A stretch of 64,000 bases of DNA from Caproicibacter sp046707225 (GTDB lineage Bacteria > Bacillota > Clostridia > Oscillospirales > Acutalibacteraceae): assembly GCF_046707225.1 (NCBI RefSeq), contig NZ_JBJKOP010000036.1, positions 62,001 through 126,000 on the forward strand. The letters are read 5' to 3'. A program made the position numbers and the translations under genes. Within the stretch, counting starts at the first letter, position 1; each line of letters begins with the position of its first letter. Below are positions 1 to 9,366 of the stretch, piece by piece. The notes under the pieces were generated by a model. That model ran no database searches and was not told where the DNA came from. It was given only the letters and a program-made list of their open reading frames with translations.

Positions 1-371
1 TGTGGCTGCGCCGCTTTATGGTCGACGAATCCAACATGGAGTACATTAAATTTGCAAAAGCCAAGGGCGTGCCGAACAACGCCATTTGGTTCAGGCATGT
101 ATTCCGGAACGCGATGGTGCCCCTTGTCCAGTTGATTCCGGGTTCTCTGCTGCTGACTATCGCCGGTTCCATCTATGTCGAATCGCTGTATTCCATTCCC
201 GGAATGGGGGGGCTGCTGGTAGATGTGATTAAACGGCAGGACAATACCATGGTACAGGCGCTGGTCATCGTTTTTGCCGCGTTAAGTATCTTTGGGCTTT
301 TGCTGGGCGATATCTTAATGGCGATTGTAGATCCGCGCATCAGTCTAACGAAAAAGGCGGTATCCAGATAA
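1..371 (+). CDS. Peptide ABC transporter permease, DppB/OppB type (3' part only)
   Basis: This is the C-terminal end of an inner-membrane permease that forms half of the pore of a dipeptide/oligopeptide importer. The reading frame is already open at the window edge, so the start lies upstream; the first in-window Met at 18 is internal. The visible part carries the family's EAA-type cytoplasmic loop (RRFMVDESNMEYIKFAKAKG region), which docks to the ATPases, followed by hydrophobic segments and the typical IPGMGGLLVDVI stretch. It ends in TAATG, overlapping the next permease start by one base, as is usual for a coupled opp/dpp operon. Substrate cannot be told from this fragment. Confidence 0.93.
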   Translation, partial: WLRRFMVDESNMEYIKFAKAKGVPNNAIWFRHVFRNAMVPLVQLIPGSLLLTIAGSIYVESLYSIPGMGGLLVDVIKRQDNTMVQALVIVFAALSIFGLLLGDILMAIVDPRISLTKKAVSR

Positions 372-1423
372 TGTCGAAGTTTTCAATTACGGAACAATAC
401 ACCGAAAAGCTGGAAAAGCCTCTGCTGGAAGAGCTGAAACAAAAGGCAGAAAATTTGAAAGACGATCTGACGCCGGAGGAAATTTCCAAGCTGGAACCTA
501 GGCTGTTCAGCCGGGTGGAGTATAATCAGGGCGAGGCCGAAAAGGTCGGATATTCGGATTATTCCTATTGGAGGGGAACCCTTCGGATGTTCCTGAAAGA
601 CAAGGTCGCCATTGTTACGCTCTGCATATTGGTGGTCGTCATTCTGTTTACACTGCTTCAGCCGCTGATGCCGGGGCAGATGGATCCCAACCTGATTAAC
701 AACGACCCGACGACCGGGATGCAGATCAGCAATCAGAAACCGAATGCTACCTTCTGGTTCGGTACAAACTCCATCGGGCAGGATCTTTGGAGCAGACTGT
801 GGGCGGGCACCAGGACTTCCCTGTTCATCGGTCTTTCGGTCGCGCTGATTCAGACCGTGGTCGGCATCGGTATGGGGGTCCTGTGGGGTTATATCAGAAT
901 GCTCGACTTTTTCTTTACGGAGCTTTATAACGTGGTCAGCAATATCCCGACGACCATTATCCTGATTCTTGCGTCTTACATTATGCGACCGAGCGTCAGC
1001 ACCATCATTATTGCCATGTGCATTACCGGCTGGCTCGGCATGGCGCGGTTTATCCGAAACCAGGTGCTCATCATCCGCGACCGGGATTTTAATCTGGCGT
1101 CACGGTGCCTGGGAACGCCCACCTGGAGGCTGATTCTTAAAAATCTTCTGCCTCAGATGGTGTCGATCATTACGCTGCGCATGTCGCTGGCCATTCCGGG
1201 CGCAATCGGCTCCGAAGTGTTCCTGACCTATATCGGACTGGGCCTGCCGGTGGAAACGCCATCCCTCGGCAACCTGGTCGATCAGGGGCGCGTGCTGATG
1301 ATGTCCCCGGCGCTGCGGTATCAGCTGATTTTTCCCGCCGTTGTTGTTTCAGTGATCACCGTATGTTTTTACCTGTGCGGGAATGCTTTTGCGGACGCGG
1401 CGGACCCCAAGAATCATACATAA
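371..1423 (+). CDS. Peptide ABC transporter permease, DppC/OppC type
   Basis: Second permease subunit (350 aa) of the dipeptide/oligopeptide importer. A long hydrophilic N-terminus (about residues 1-75) precedes the first membrane segment (VAIVTLCILVVVILFTLLQP), followed by the FGTNSIGQDLWSRLWAGTRT motif typical of the OppC N-terminal region and then the BPD_transp_1 membrane domain with the EAA loop near residues 235-260. The start overlaps the upstream stop by one base. It pairs with the partial permease before it and with the two ATPases after it. The N-terminal extension is somewhat longer than in many DppC proteins, which is common in clostridial OppC. Confidence 0.95.
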   Translation: MSKFSITEQYTEKLEKPLLEELKQKAENLKDDLTPEEISKLEPRLFSRVEYNQGEAEKVGYSDYSYWRGTLRMFLKDKVAIVTLCILVVVILFTLLQPLMPGQMDPNLINNDPTTGMQISNQKPNATFWFGTNSIGQDLWSRLWAGTRTSLFIGLSVALIQTVVGIGMGVLWGYIRMLDFFFTELYNVVSNIPTTIILILASYIMRPSVSTIIIAMCITGWLGMARFIRNQVLIIRDRDFNLASRCLGTPTWRLILKNLLPQMVSIITLRMSLAIPGAIGSEVFLTYIGLGLPVETPSLGNLVDQGRVLMMSPALRYQLIFPAVVVSVITVCFYLCGNAFADAADPKNHT

Positions 1424-1433
1424 GGAGAAAATC

Positions 1434-2489
1434 ATGGAACGAGAGGTTATCTTGTCGGTGCGGGATCTGAACGTAAAATTCCGGATGCGCAAAAAAGCCC
1501 TGCATGCGATCCGCGGTATTTCACTGGACCTGTATCAGGGCGAAAGCTTGGCTATCGTTGGGGAATCCGGGTCGGGAAAATCCGTCCTCTCGAAGAACTT
1601 CATCGGCCTTTTGGACAAAAACGGTTATGTGGAATCCGGTACGATCCTGTTCGGGGGGAAAGATATTACACACCTGAAGGAGAAAGAGTGGGAGCAGATC
1701 CGGGGCGGGCAAATCGCCATGATTATGCAGGATCCGATGACAAGCCTGAATCCGCTGAAAAGCATCGGGTGGCAGATCTGCGAGGCCCTGAAATATCACC
1801 GGAAAATTGTCGGGCAGGCGGCTCAGAAAAAAGCGGCCGAGCTTCTGACGGACGTCGGAATCACAGAGCCGGAAACAAGGCTGAAGCAATATCCGCATGA
1901 ATTTTCCGGAGGAATGAGACAAAGGGTTGCAATCGCGATCGCCGTTGCCTGTAACCCGCAGGTACTTATTTGTGACGAACCGACCACAGCGTTGGACGTC
2001 ACGATTCAGGCACAGATTCTGAACCTGCTGAAATCGCTGAAAGACCGCTACGGGCTGACTCTGGTCTTTATTACCCACGACTTGGGCGTCGTTGCTAATA
2101 TTGCGGACCGCATCGCCGTCATGTACGCGGGCGATATTGTGGAAATCGGTACCTGCTGTGAAATCTTTTATGACCCGAAGCATCCCTACACCTGGGCGCT
2201 GCTTTCGTCTCTACCGCAGCTTGGCACAAAGGGTGAAAAGCTGTATTCCATTCAGGGAACGCCGCCAAATCTCTATCTGCCCATCCGGGGCGACGCGTTT
2301 GCGCCCCGAAACCCGAACGCGCTTGCAATCGATTACCTGCACCGCCCGCCTTATTTTCAGGTCAGTGAAACCCATAAGGCAAAAACCTGGCTTTTAGACA
2401 GCCGGGCGCCCAAAATCGCTCCCCCGGAACAGATTCAGTCCATTCGCAGCATTTGTTTTTTGGGAGGAGAAACCGATGGTAGAGAATAA
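1434..2489 (+). CDS. Peptide ABC transporter ATPase, DppD/OppD type
   Basis: Cytoplasmic ATPase that powers the peptide importer. I chose the ATG at 1434, not the in-frame ATG at 1383 inside the permease gene, because TAAGGAG at 1421-1427 sits at the right distance. Walker A is GESGSGKS, the signature is FSGGMRQR, and Walker B is VLICDEPTTALD; the C-terminus carries the oligopeptide-type extension after HPYTWALL. The protein (351 aa from this start) ends 14 bases inside the next ATPase gene, so the two are probably translationally coupled. Confidence 0.95.
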   Translation: MEREVILSVRDLNVKFRMRKKALHAIRGISLDLYQGESLAIVGESGSGKSVLSKNFIGLLDKNGYVESGTILFGGKDITHLKEKEWEQIRGGQIAMIMQDPMTSLNPLKSIGWQICEALKYHRKIVGQAAQKKAAELLTDVGITEPETRLKQYPHEFSGGMRQRVAIAIAVACNPQVLICDEPTTALDVTIQAQILNLLKSLKDRYGLTLVFITHDLGVVANIADRIAVMYAGDIVEIGTCCEIFYDPKHPYTWALLSSLPQLGTKGEKLYSIQGTPPNLYLPIRGDAFAPRNPNALAIDYLHRPPYFQVSETHKAKTWLLDSRAPKIAPPEQIQSIRSICFLGGETDGRE

Positions 2490-3420
2490 AGAAGTCCTTT
2501 TGAGCGTCAAAGACCTGAAAGTTGCGTTTGGTGCGAAAAAACACAGATTCGAGGCTGTCCGGGGAATCAGTTTCGATATCTACAAAGGGGAGACTTTCGG
2601 ACTGGTCGGTGAATCCGGATCCGGAAAAACCACGGTCGGAAGAGCGATTATCAGACTGATTCCCGTCAGCGGCGGGGAGATTGTCTTTAACGGGGAGCGT
2701 ATCAGCGGGAAAATCCCGCGCACGCTCGACAAAAAGGTGATCCGGAACATCCAGATGATTTTCCAGGACCCCATGGTCTCTCTGAACGAGCGTGCCAAAG
2801 TGGATTATATTGTGAAGGAGGGGCTTTTCAATACGGAAAAAGGTCTCTCTGCGCAGGAATATGAAGACAGGGTACAGAAAGCTCTGATGGATGTGGGCCT
2901 GCTGCCGGAGTTTGCGGGGCGGTTTCCTCACGAATTTTCAGGAGGTCAGCGCCAGAGAATCGGAATTGCCAGGGCGTTGATTATGAAGCCGTCGTTTATT
3001 ATTGCGGACGAGCCGATTTCCGCGCTGGATGTTTCCATCCGCGCGCAGGTTTTAAATCTGCTGAGCAATTTGCAGAAAGAACGCGGACTGACTTATCTTT
3101 TTATCGCGCACGACCTGTCCGTCATGCGCTTCATCTCGGACCGCATTGCCGTAATTCATAAAGGGCGGCTTGTGGAGATGGCCGAGACGGAGAAACTCTT
3201 TCAGCATCCGCTGCATCCCTACACGCAGGCGCTGCTTTCCGCCATTCCTTTGCCGAATCCCGAAGCGGAAAAACAGAAAAAACTAAAGGTTTACGACCCC
3301 GCCTGCCATGATTACTCCACCGACCCGCCGGTCTGGGCAGAAGCGGAAGAAGGCCATTTTATTCTGGCGAATCAGGCGGAACTGAAGAAATACCGCGAAG
3401 TTTTGCAGCATGAGAGGTAA
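2476..3420 (+). CDS. Peptide ABC transporter ATPase, DppF/OppF type
   Basis: Second ATPase of the importer (314 aa). It has Walker A (GESGSGKTT), a Q-loop (MIFQDPMVSLNE), the signature FSGGQRQR, Walker B (FIIADEPISALD) and the OppF-type C-terminal extension after HPYTQALLSAIP. It overlaps the preceding ATPase by 14 bases, with GGGAGGAG just before its ATG. With the two permeases it completes the membrane part of the importer; the solute-binding lipoprotein must lie upstream of the window. Confidence 0.95.
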   Translation: MVENKEVLLSVKDLKVAFGAKKHRFEAVRGISFDIYKGETFGLVGESGSGKTTVGRAIIRLIPVSGGEIVFNGERISGKIPRTLDKKVIRNIQMIFQDPMVSLNERAKVDYIVKEGLFNTEKGLSAQEYEDRVQKALMDVGLLPEFAGRFPHEFSGGQRQRIGIARALIMKPSFIIADEPISALDVSIRAQVLNLLSNLQKERGLTYLFIAHDLSVMRFISDRIAVIHKGRLVEMAETEKLFQHPLHPYTQALLSAIPLPNPEAEKQKKLKVYDPACHDYSTDPPVWAEAEEGHFILANQAELKKYREVLQHER

Positions 3421-3435
3421 AAGGGAAATGAGAGC

Positions 3436-4137
3436 ATGAGAAGATATCGTTGCAAGCATTGCAGGAATATGCGGGACCTGGGCGGTTACCCCGCCGCGGG
3501 GAGCGGTATCACGGCGTGGGGCCGGTTTATCAGGAGTGATGCGCCGGTTCTGCTGACGAAGGACGAAACAGCCATGCTGCGAGAACGAAATATCATGACC
3601 GTAATTGACCTGAGGTACCCGGATGAAGCCGAAAGAAAGCCCTGTTTCCTTGCCGGGGAAAAGGGCTTTTCCTATTACAATTTCAGCATCGGTTCTGGGT
3701 TCGTCCCCGCCGAAGAAGAAGAAATCAAACATTCTTATATGACTTTTGTCCATCATCAATCTGCGATGAAACAGGTTTTTCAAACCATGGCCAAAGCAGA
3801 CAACGGCGTCCTTTTCCACTGTTCCGCGGGGAAAGACCGCACCGGGGTTGTGTCCGCCCTGCTGCTTTCTCTTGCTGGTGTGGAAGATTGCGATATTCTG
3901 GCGGATTACGAGGTGTCCTATACTTATATCCGGCCGATTTTGCGGAAGCTGAGGGAAAACGACCCCAGCCTTCCGGCTTTTGCCGGCAGATCCAAAATAG
4001 AGTATCTGGAGGATTTCCTGAAACTGTTTCGAGCCGAATATGGCTGTACCGAGGATTATTTGACGGGGATCGGGTTGGATCGGACGATTCTTCTTCGGCT
4101 GAAATCCAGACTGCTGGATGAAAGCGGCTTGCCATAA
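3436..4137 (+). CDS. Tyrosine-phosphatase-like protein (Y_phosphatase3 family)
   Basis: A 233-aa cytosolic protein of the dual-specificity/lipid phosphatase group. It has the N-terminal NMRDLGGY signature, the R(S)D segment, and the catalytic P-loop HCSAGKDRTGV, where Cys is the nucleophile and Arg binds phosphate. In this family Lys after Gly is common and is often linked to phosphoinositide-like or phosphotyrosine substrates. It starts 15 bases after the ATPase gene and so belongs to the same transcript. Its link to peptide uptake is unclear; it could be a regulator or a general phosphatase. Confidence 0.85.
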   Translation: MRRYRCKHCRNMRDLGGYPAAGSGITAWGRFIRSDAPVLLTKDETAMLRERNIMTVIDLRYPDEAERKPCFLAGEKGFSYYNFSIGSGFVPAEEEEIKHSYMTFVHHQSAMKQVFQTMAKADNGVLFHCSAGKDRTGVVSALLLSLAGVEDCDILADYEVSYTYIRPILRKLRENDPSLPAFAGRSKIEYLEDFLKLFRAEYGCTEDYLTGIGLDRTILLRLKSRLLDESGLP

Positions 4138-4196
4138 GAGTAGGGGGCCGGCGGGCGTTGGCGCGCGTGCCTTTTTGAAAACGGGAGGGAAGAGAA

Positions 4197-5285
4197 ATGA
4201 AAATAACAAATGTGCAAGTTCAGACCGTGGAAGTACCGCTTTTGGAACCGTTCCGAATTTCTCTGGGTGTCATCACTCACGCGAGAAGCGCGATTGTGTC
4301 CCTTGAGACGGACGAAGGGCTTGTGGGGTACGGAGAGGGAGCCCCCGGCTTACTGGTTACCGGCGAAAATCTTCCCGGAACGGTTGCCGGAATCGAACTG
4401 ATGAAACCGGATCTGATCGGACTTGACCCGACCGATTTGGAAGCCGTCTACTGGGCGATGAACCGGTCACAGGCGCATGCCCCAAGCGGGAAAACGGCGG
4501 TTGACATGGCCTGTTACGATTTGCTTGGTCAGAAAGCCGGACTTCCGGTTTACAAGCTGCTTGGCGGACTGAGCAACTCCATCGAAACAGATATCACCGT
4601 GAGCATCAACCGACCGGAGGTCATGGCGAAAAAAGCAAAAGCCTGGGTCGAAAAAGGGTTCGATACCGTTAAAATCAAGGTGGGAACCGGAAGAAGCGAG
4701 GACCTTGCGCGGATGAAAGTCATTCGTGAGGCAGTCGGCCCGGATGTAAAAATCCGCGTGGATGCGAATCAGGCCTGGTCGGCGAAAGCGGCAATCCGGA
4801 TGATTGAATGTCTGAATGAATATGATCTGGAGTTGGTGGAACAGCCTGTGCCGTATTATGATATCGAGGGGCTGGAGTACGTTACAAAGCATACGAACGT
4901 GCCGATTATGTCGGATGAAAGCTGCTTCACGGCGACGGACGCGCTGCGCCTTGTTGAAAGACGTGCCGTTGATATTCTCAATATCAAACTGATGAAGTGC
5001 GGCGGAATCCGCGAGGCTCTGAAAATCAATACGGTCTGTGAAACCGCAGGAATCCAGTGTATGCTTGGCTGTATGATTGAGGAGACCAATGTGGGAATTA
5101 CAGCCGCGGCCAGTCTTGGCGCGGCGCTGAAAAACATTACCCGGGCCGACCTGGACGCTACGTTCAGTCTGAGCGATATGCCGTTTGTCGGCGGTATGCG
5201 GGTTGAAGGGGCCAACCGGCTGGTGCTTTCAGAAGAACCGGGGTTCGGCTTTGTCGGGCTGAACGGGAGCAAAGGAAAGAAATGA
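4197..5285 (+). CDS. Dipeptide epimerase (enolase superfamily, MLE/MR group)
   Basis: A 362-aa (beta/alpha)8-barrel enzyme of the muconate-lactonizing/L-Ala-D/L-Glu epimerase subgroup. The expected residues are visible: the KxK pair in TVKIKVG (general base), the metal ligands in RVDANQAW, LVEQPV and MSDES, and the second catalytic Lys in NIKLMKCGG. Such enzymes invert the alpha carbon of one residue in a dipeptide, classically L-Ala-D-Glu from peptidoglycan. Its position behind a dipeptide importer recalls the Bacillus ykf-dpp arrangement. The exact dipeptide specificity cannot be read from sequence alone. GGGAGGGAAGAG precedes the ATG. Confidence 0.88.
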   Translation: MKITNVQVQTVEVPLLEPFRISLGVITHARSAIVSLETDEGLVGYGEGAPGLLVTGENLPGTVAGIELMKPDLIGLDPTDLEAVYWAMNRSQAHAPSGKTAVDMACYDLLGQKAGLPVYKLLGGLSNSIETDITVSINRPEVMAKKAKAWVEKGFDTVKIKVGTGRSEDLARMKVIREAVGPDVKIRVDANQAWSAKAAIRMIECLNEYDLELVEQPVPYYDIEGLEYVTKHTNVPIMSDESCFTATDALRLVERRAVDILNIKLMKCGGIREALKINTVCETAGIQCMLGCMIEETNVGITAAASLGAALKNITRADLDATFSLSDMPFVGGMRVEGANRLVLSEEPGFGFVGLNGSKGKK

Positions 5286-6724
5286 TTCCAGGCGCTGGCG
5301 GAGCGGAATGTGCTTTTCGGCGGAAAAGCATTACATTGAGAGGATGGGATTCTGTCGTGTACTCGGATTTAAAATATCTGGAAGTGCCTCTTCCGGAAGA
5401 TATTCAAAAAATGAAATGGCATGGGGACTTTGAAACCGTGCGGAGAGTCATCGGCCGCAGGCTTCGTTCGGAACTTCCCTCTGCCTTGCGGAAACGTCTG
5501 GAACTGGAACAGGAAATCCTTTTGAGGATTCCCGAGCAGTATCCTTATTCCTGGGAGCAGGCCTGCACAATCCTGAAAGAAAATATTGCCGATTTCAGGG
5601 AAGAGGAGCTAACCGCTTTCTGGGAAGACAATATGGTCGAGTGGATTTACGTTAAAGGGAAAGTCCGTTTTCACCGAAAGTTTCTGGATAATCTGATGAA
5701 GACAAGGCCGCAGCTTGCATTGCGGAATCTGCACCCGGAAAACCAGAAGGAACGAAATGCAAATTACGAGCTTTTAGATGCATCCATTGCGGAGATGAAA
5801 CAAAAGGGAGAACTGAACACCTATTTTCACATCCGCAGCACCATGCAAATTCAGGAAAGCGCCCGAAGAATCGGCGAGACCATTCAGGTACACCTGCCGA
5901 TTCCGCTTGAGTACGCGCAGGTTCGTAATTTTAAACTGCTGTCCGTTTCCATGAAACCGACTCACGTTGCGCCGCCCGACTATCCCCAGCGGACCGTCTG
6001 TTTTGAAACTGCTTTAGAGGAAAACCAGAAGTTTGTGGTCGAATATGAGTTTGAAAGCCATCTGGAATATCAGAACATGGAGCCGTCGCGGGTTCTGGAC
6101 GCGCAGCCTGCTTTTTACACGGAAGAGCTTCCTCCGCAGATTCATTTCACGCCGTATCTTCGCATGCTGGCGGCGGAAATAATCGGCGATGAAAAAAATC
6201 CGCTGCTGAAAGCAAAGAAAATTTACGTGTATATTACGACACACGTGATGTATTCTTTCGTCAGGAGTTACAGCACCATTACAGACCTTACCTCTTACGC
6301 TGCGTGCGGGCGGAAAGGTGACTGCGGAATTCAGGCGCTTTTATTCATCACGCTTTGCCGGATCGCAGGAATTCCGGCAAGATGGCAGGCGGGACTCTAT
6401 GCGACGCCGTATGAAGTCGGCGAGCATGACTGGGCGCAGTTTTATATCGCGCCGTACGGATGGCTTTTTGCCGACTGCTCTTTCGGCGGCACGGCCAAAC
6501 GCAACGGCGCGGCGGAACGGTGGGAATACTATTTCGGCCATCTCGACCCGTTCCGGATTCCCCTGAGTTCCGAGTTTCAGCACGAGTTTGCCGTCCCGAC
6601 CGGGCATTTCCGGAACGACCCCTATGATAACCAGGACGGCGAGGCCGCATACGCGGACAGAAACCTCACGTCGGCGGAATTTACGACAGTACATGAAGCG
6701 CTGGAGCTCAGACAGATCGAGTGA
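5282..6724 (+). CDS. Transglutaminase-like (papain-fold) protein
   Basis: A 480-aa protein with an alpha-helical N-terminal half and a C-terminal transglutaminase-like domain. The Cys-His-Asp triad is apparent: Cys in GDCGIQALL (about residue 348), His in GEHDWAQFYI and Asp in FADCSFGG. No signal peptide is seen, so it is probably cytosolic. The start overlaps the epimerase stop (ATGA) with AAAGGAAAG before it; an in-frame GTG at 5357 with GAGAGG upstream is an alternative that would remove an odd 25-residue leader. It may act as a peptidase or amidase on imported peptides, in the place where Bacillus has an NlpC/P60 enzyme. Its 3' end overlaps the convergent deacetylase gene by 17 bases. Confidence 0.82.
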   Translation: MIPGAGGAECAFRRKSITLRGWDSVVYSDLKYLEVPLPEDIQKMKWHGDFETVRRVIGRRLRSELPSALRKRLELEQEILLRIPEQYPYSWEQACTILKENIADFREEELTAFWEDNMVEWIYVKGKVRFHRKFLDNLMKTRPQLALRNLHPENQKERNANYELLDASIAEMKQKGELNTYFHIRSTMQIQESARRIGETIQVHLPIPLEYAQVRNFKLLSVSMKPTHVAPPDYPQRTVCFETALEENQKFVVEYEFESHLEYQNMEPSRVLDAQPAFYTEELPPQIHFTPYLRMLAAEIIGDEKNPLLKAKKIYVYITTHVMYSFVRSYSTITDLTSYAACGRKGDCGIQALLFITLCRIAGIPARWQAGLYATPYEVGEHDWAQFYIAPYGWLFADCSFGGTAKRNGAAERWEYYFGHLDPFRIPLSSEFQHEFAVPTGHFRNDPYDNQDGEAAYADRNLTSAEFTTVHEALELRQIE

Positions 6725-8171
6725 ATCGTTCAAAATCTCTTCTCAGCCGCTCTTTTACCCGGTGAACGAAGCGTCCTGATTCAAAAAGGCTGCGGAAAAA
6801 CCCTGCGAAACATGCCCGAATGAAGTTCCCGGATTCTTTTTCAGTGGAGTACCGCTCAAAAATGGAATTCGGAAACTCTTTATCTTCCCGCTTTTCATAT
6901 ACCTCAAATTCGGTTAATCCGGGATTGTCTCCCGAAAAATCCGTGATTTGAAACGAAAAGGCACGGATTCCGGTTTGAGTTTCAAATTCCACGATTGTTC
7001 TTTTTCCGGAATTGTCGAAAGGGCCGGTTTCCAGGCAGAAACCGTTGTCGAATCGGATGATTCCGTTTTTGACATGGTCATCCGGGGCAAAATTTTCATA
7101 GAGGCAAAAGCAGGAAATGTTTACCGGCTCAGGGAACGTAAATTCAACCGATTTTACGGGGTCATTCCGGTCAGGCGACCAGACGCAGTTCCCGAATATC
7201 CCGATCCCGTCTCGTTCTGCGGCAAGATCCGGGCAGTCGATGAGCTTAAAATCGTTTAGATATTCCGGGTTTCCGGAAGACGCTTTGATTTTCGCCCGAT
7301 AGGACAGACTCTTCGTACTGCGGAACCAATAGACGAGGTCGGAGTTGCAGATTCTGTCGAACCTCCATTTTGCCGCTTGCGAACGGTGTTCCCGCAAGGC
7401 TTGGTAAATCACATTTTGCCACGGAATCAGCGTTCGCGTTTTCGAAGGGACGGAAAGTCGGATTCTTTCATTCCACGAGTAGGCAGGGATGTCCAGTTCA
7501 AAACGGCTGTCGTTTAAAAGCGTTCTGCGCGGGGGCAGGGTCGGCTGCTCCGGCACATGAAAATAGTCCTTTGGTCCGTTCCACACCCCGGCGTAGGCAA
7601 ACTTTTTCAGGACGACGGGATGATAGCTGTTCCCGGAATTTAAAATTTCACCCAAAACCTCTTCCAGCATCAGGGAGGTACAGCGATGGTCCGGGTGCCA
7701 GTCAAAATCAACCGAGATCAGCACCTGTGCGCGCAGGTCCAGCAGAATATCGCGCAGATCCTTTTTGTAGTGGTTACGTGTGTAGGTATGGTGAAATCCG
7801 CATTTCTGAAACCGGTAATCAGGGTGGTTTTCCAATCCGTAGGTTTTCAGGCGCCCGCCGGCCGATTCCAGCGGCACGTCCCCGCCCGCGTTATAGAGAT
7901 GCCTGCTTCCTTTCCAGCCGTCCCCATACCCCATAAACAGAATGTCCTTTTCATCAACGCCCAGAATTTTCAAAGCACGGATTGCTTCTTTTAATCTTTC
8001 CGGGCCCTGACCGGGATGATAATCGCCGTTTGTGGTGTACAGGACGGCAACGCTGCTTCCATCGTGCGTCAGGCGGTGAATCAGCTGCCCCGCCACATTG
8101 ATTTCGTCGTCCGGGTGCGGAACGATGACCAAATATTTTCTGTATTCCGTCTGCATGATTCCTCTTTTCAT
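6708..8171 (-). CDS. PIG-L/LmbE family deacetylase with C-terminal accessory domain
   Basis: A 487-aa protein whose first ~230 residues form a zinc-dependent N-acetylglucosaminyl deacetylase-type domain. The metal site is seen as VPHPDDE near the N-terminus and the WHPDHRC segment. The remaining ~250 residues look like a beta-rich carbohydrate-binding or discoidin-like module (SVEFTFPEPVNISCFCLYEN), which I identify only loosely. It is the last gene of the minus-strand polysaccharide cluster and may deacetylate an amino sugar of the glycan or a lipid-linked precursor. An internal Met five codons on is an alternative start. Confidence 0.85.
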   Translation of the reverse strand: MKRGIMQTEYRKYLVIVPHPDDEINVAGQLIHRLTHDGSSVAVLYTTNGDYHPGQGPERLKEAIRALKILGVDEKDILFMGYGDGWKGSRHLYNAGGDVPLESAGGRLKTYGLENHPDYRFQKCGFHHTYTRNHYKKDLRDILLDLRAQVLISVDFDWHPDHRCTSLMLEEVLGEILNSGNSYHPVVLKKFAYAGVWNGPKDYFHVPEQPTLPPRRTLLNDSRFELDIPAYSWNERIRLSVPSKTRTLIPWQNVIYQALREHRSQAAKWRFDRICNSDLVYWFRSTKSLSYRAKIKASSGNPEYLNDFKLIDCPDLAAERDGIGIFGNCVWSPDRNDPVKSVEFTFPEPVNISCFCLYENFAPDDHVKNGIIRFDNGFCLETGPFDNSGKRTIVEFETQTGIRAFSFQITDFSGDNPGLTEFEVYEKREDKEFPNSIFERYSTEKESGNFIRACFAGFFRSLFESGRFVHRVKERLRRDFERFTRSV

Positions 8172-8188
8172 TCCGGATCGGCTTTTGA

Positions 8189-9361
8189 TTACTCCTGCGT
8201 TCCGCGCAGGACTTTTTTGATTCCGGATAAAAAAGATCGCGGAGGAAAGCCGTGAAATTTTGATGGCGAGGCGTATTGTTTCGCAAGCTCGCGAAACGGG
8301 CGCCGGTCGATTTCCTCAAAAAACTTACGGCGGTTTCGTCCGGCCTTTGCAGCGCGTTCCATACAGAAATTTTCGGCCCGAATTTCATCCGTCCCGCAAT
8401 TTGCCCAGATCAGGCGCGGCTTGATTCGTTCAAAGGCCGCCCGGCCCTTTGAAGTGTTAAGAATTACCGCCGAGGTGCCTTTGTCGGTGTCCAGCTCCGG
8501 ATGGATTTTTTCTATTCCCCAAAAATCCCCCAGAGTAATGTCTCCTTCCTGAAGACAGTGAAAAGGGCATTGGTGGCAGGAGGGACGGAGGAAAAGGTTA
8601 CGCTCCAGATACCCGGTCATGAAGGGGTCCTGAAAACGGCCGCCGTAATAAACCCCGCCGTTTTGAAAGGTGATCCGGGTACCGAAGTTATGCCAGCCCG
8701 CGTCCTTATTTTTAAACTGAACGGATTGGACGGGCGCGCGGTAATCGGATTCGAGCATATCCAGATATTTTCTGAAAACTTTGGGGGAAGCGACTCCGCG
8801 GCAGATGAAATCACAGCGAATCAGGTTGTCATATTCTTTTCTTAGGAAACAGCGCAGCGCGGCGTTTTGGCAGGGTGTGCCGCAGAAAAGGACCGGAAGC
8901 CCTTTCTTCAGCCATTCCTGTACTTGAGCGTAAATACGTTGCGTATCGCTCTGTAAGTACTTGGACTGCCGGAGCAGGGGAATGTCCTGCTCCGAAAATA
9001 TGGCGGCGTGCTCCACCGCGAAGTTTTCCGTGTACCGGGCGCCGATCGCCGCTCCACCGTCCGACAGAACCGCTTTGGCTAGTTCGGTAAACAATCCGCC
9101 GGATGTGCTGCCGAGCTGCGTTTCCCGGTCTCTGCTGTAGCAGGCGAAGGCCTCCGGCTCGGTTCGGTTTTCCGGCTTCGCCTTAGAAAGCGGGCATTTT
9201 AACAGGCAAAGGCCGCAGTCGGTGCATTTTTCCCGGTCAATGACAGGGTACAAAAATCCTTCTTGATCCGGTTCCATAGAAATCGCCCGGTGGACGCAGA
9301 CGCAAACGCACGCGCCGCAGCCGGTGCATTTTTCCTTTTCAATCACATCTACCGTCATCAT
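8189..9361 (-). CDS. Coenzyme F420 hydrogenase/dehydrogenase beta-subunit-like ferredoxin protein
   Basis: A 390-aa protein with two N-terminal 4Fe-4S motifs (CTGCGACVCVC and CTDCGLCLLKCP) followed by the FrhB/FdhB N- and C-terminal domains (GGLFTELAKAVL and the FCGTPCQNAAL and CPFHCLQEGDITLGDFWG regions). Members found in polysaccharide clusters commonly sit beside polysaccharide pyruvyltransferases, as here, and are thought to reduce or modify a sugar or its carrier; the actual reaction is not established. The usual Pro after the fourth Cys of the first cluster is replaced by Val. It lies between the deacetylase and an acyltransferase in the same transcript. Confidence 0.85.
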   Translation of the reverse strand: MMTVDVIEKEKCTGCGACVCVCVHRAISMEPDQEGFLYPVIDREKCTDCGLCLLKCPLSKAKPENRTEPEAFACYSRDRETQLGSTSGGLFTELAKAVLSDGGAAIGARYTENFAVEHAAIFSEQDIPLLRQSKYLQSDTQRIYAQVQEWLKKGLPVLFCGTPCQNAALRCFLRKEYDNLIRCDFICRGVASPKVFRKYLDMLESDYRAPVQSVQFKNKDAGWHNFGTRITFQNGGVYYGGRFQDPFMTGYLERNLFLRPSCHQCPFHCLQEGDITLGDFWGIEKIHPELDTDKGTSAVILNTSKGRAAFERIKPRLIWANCGTDEIRAENFCMERAAKAGRNRRKFFEEIDRRPFRELAKQYASPSKFHGFPPRSFLSGIKKVLRGTQE

Positions 9362-9366
9362 GAAAC

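Noticed and set aside
1521..2183. 220-aa frame on the minus strand inside the peptide ATPase gene
   Set aside because: It mirrors the ATPase codons and has no domain or ribosome site.
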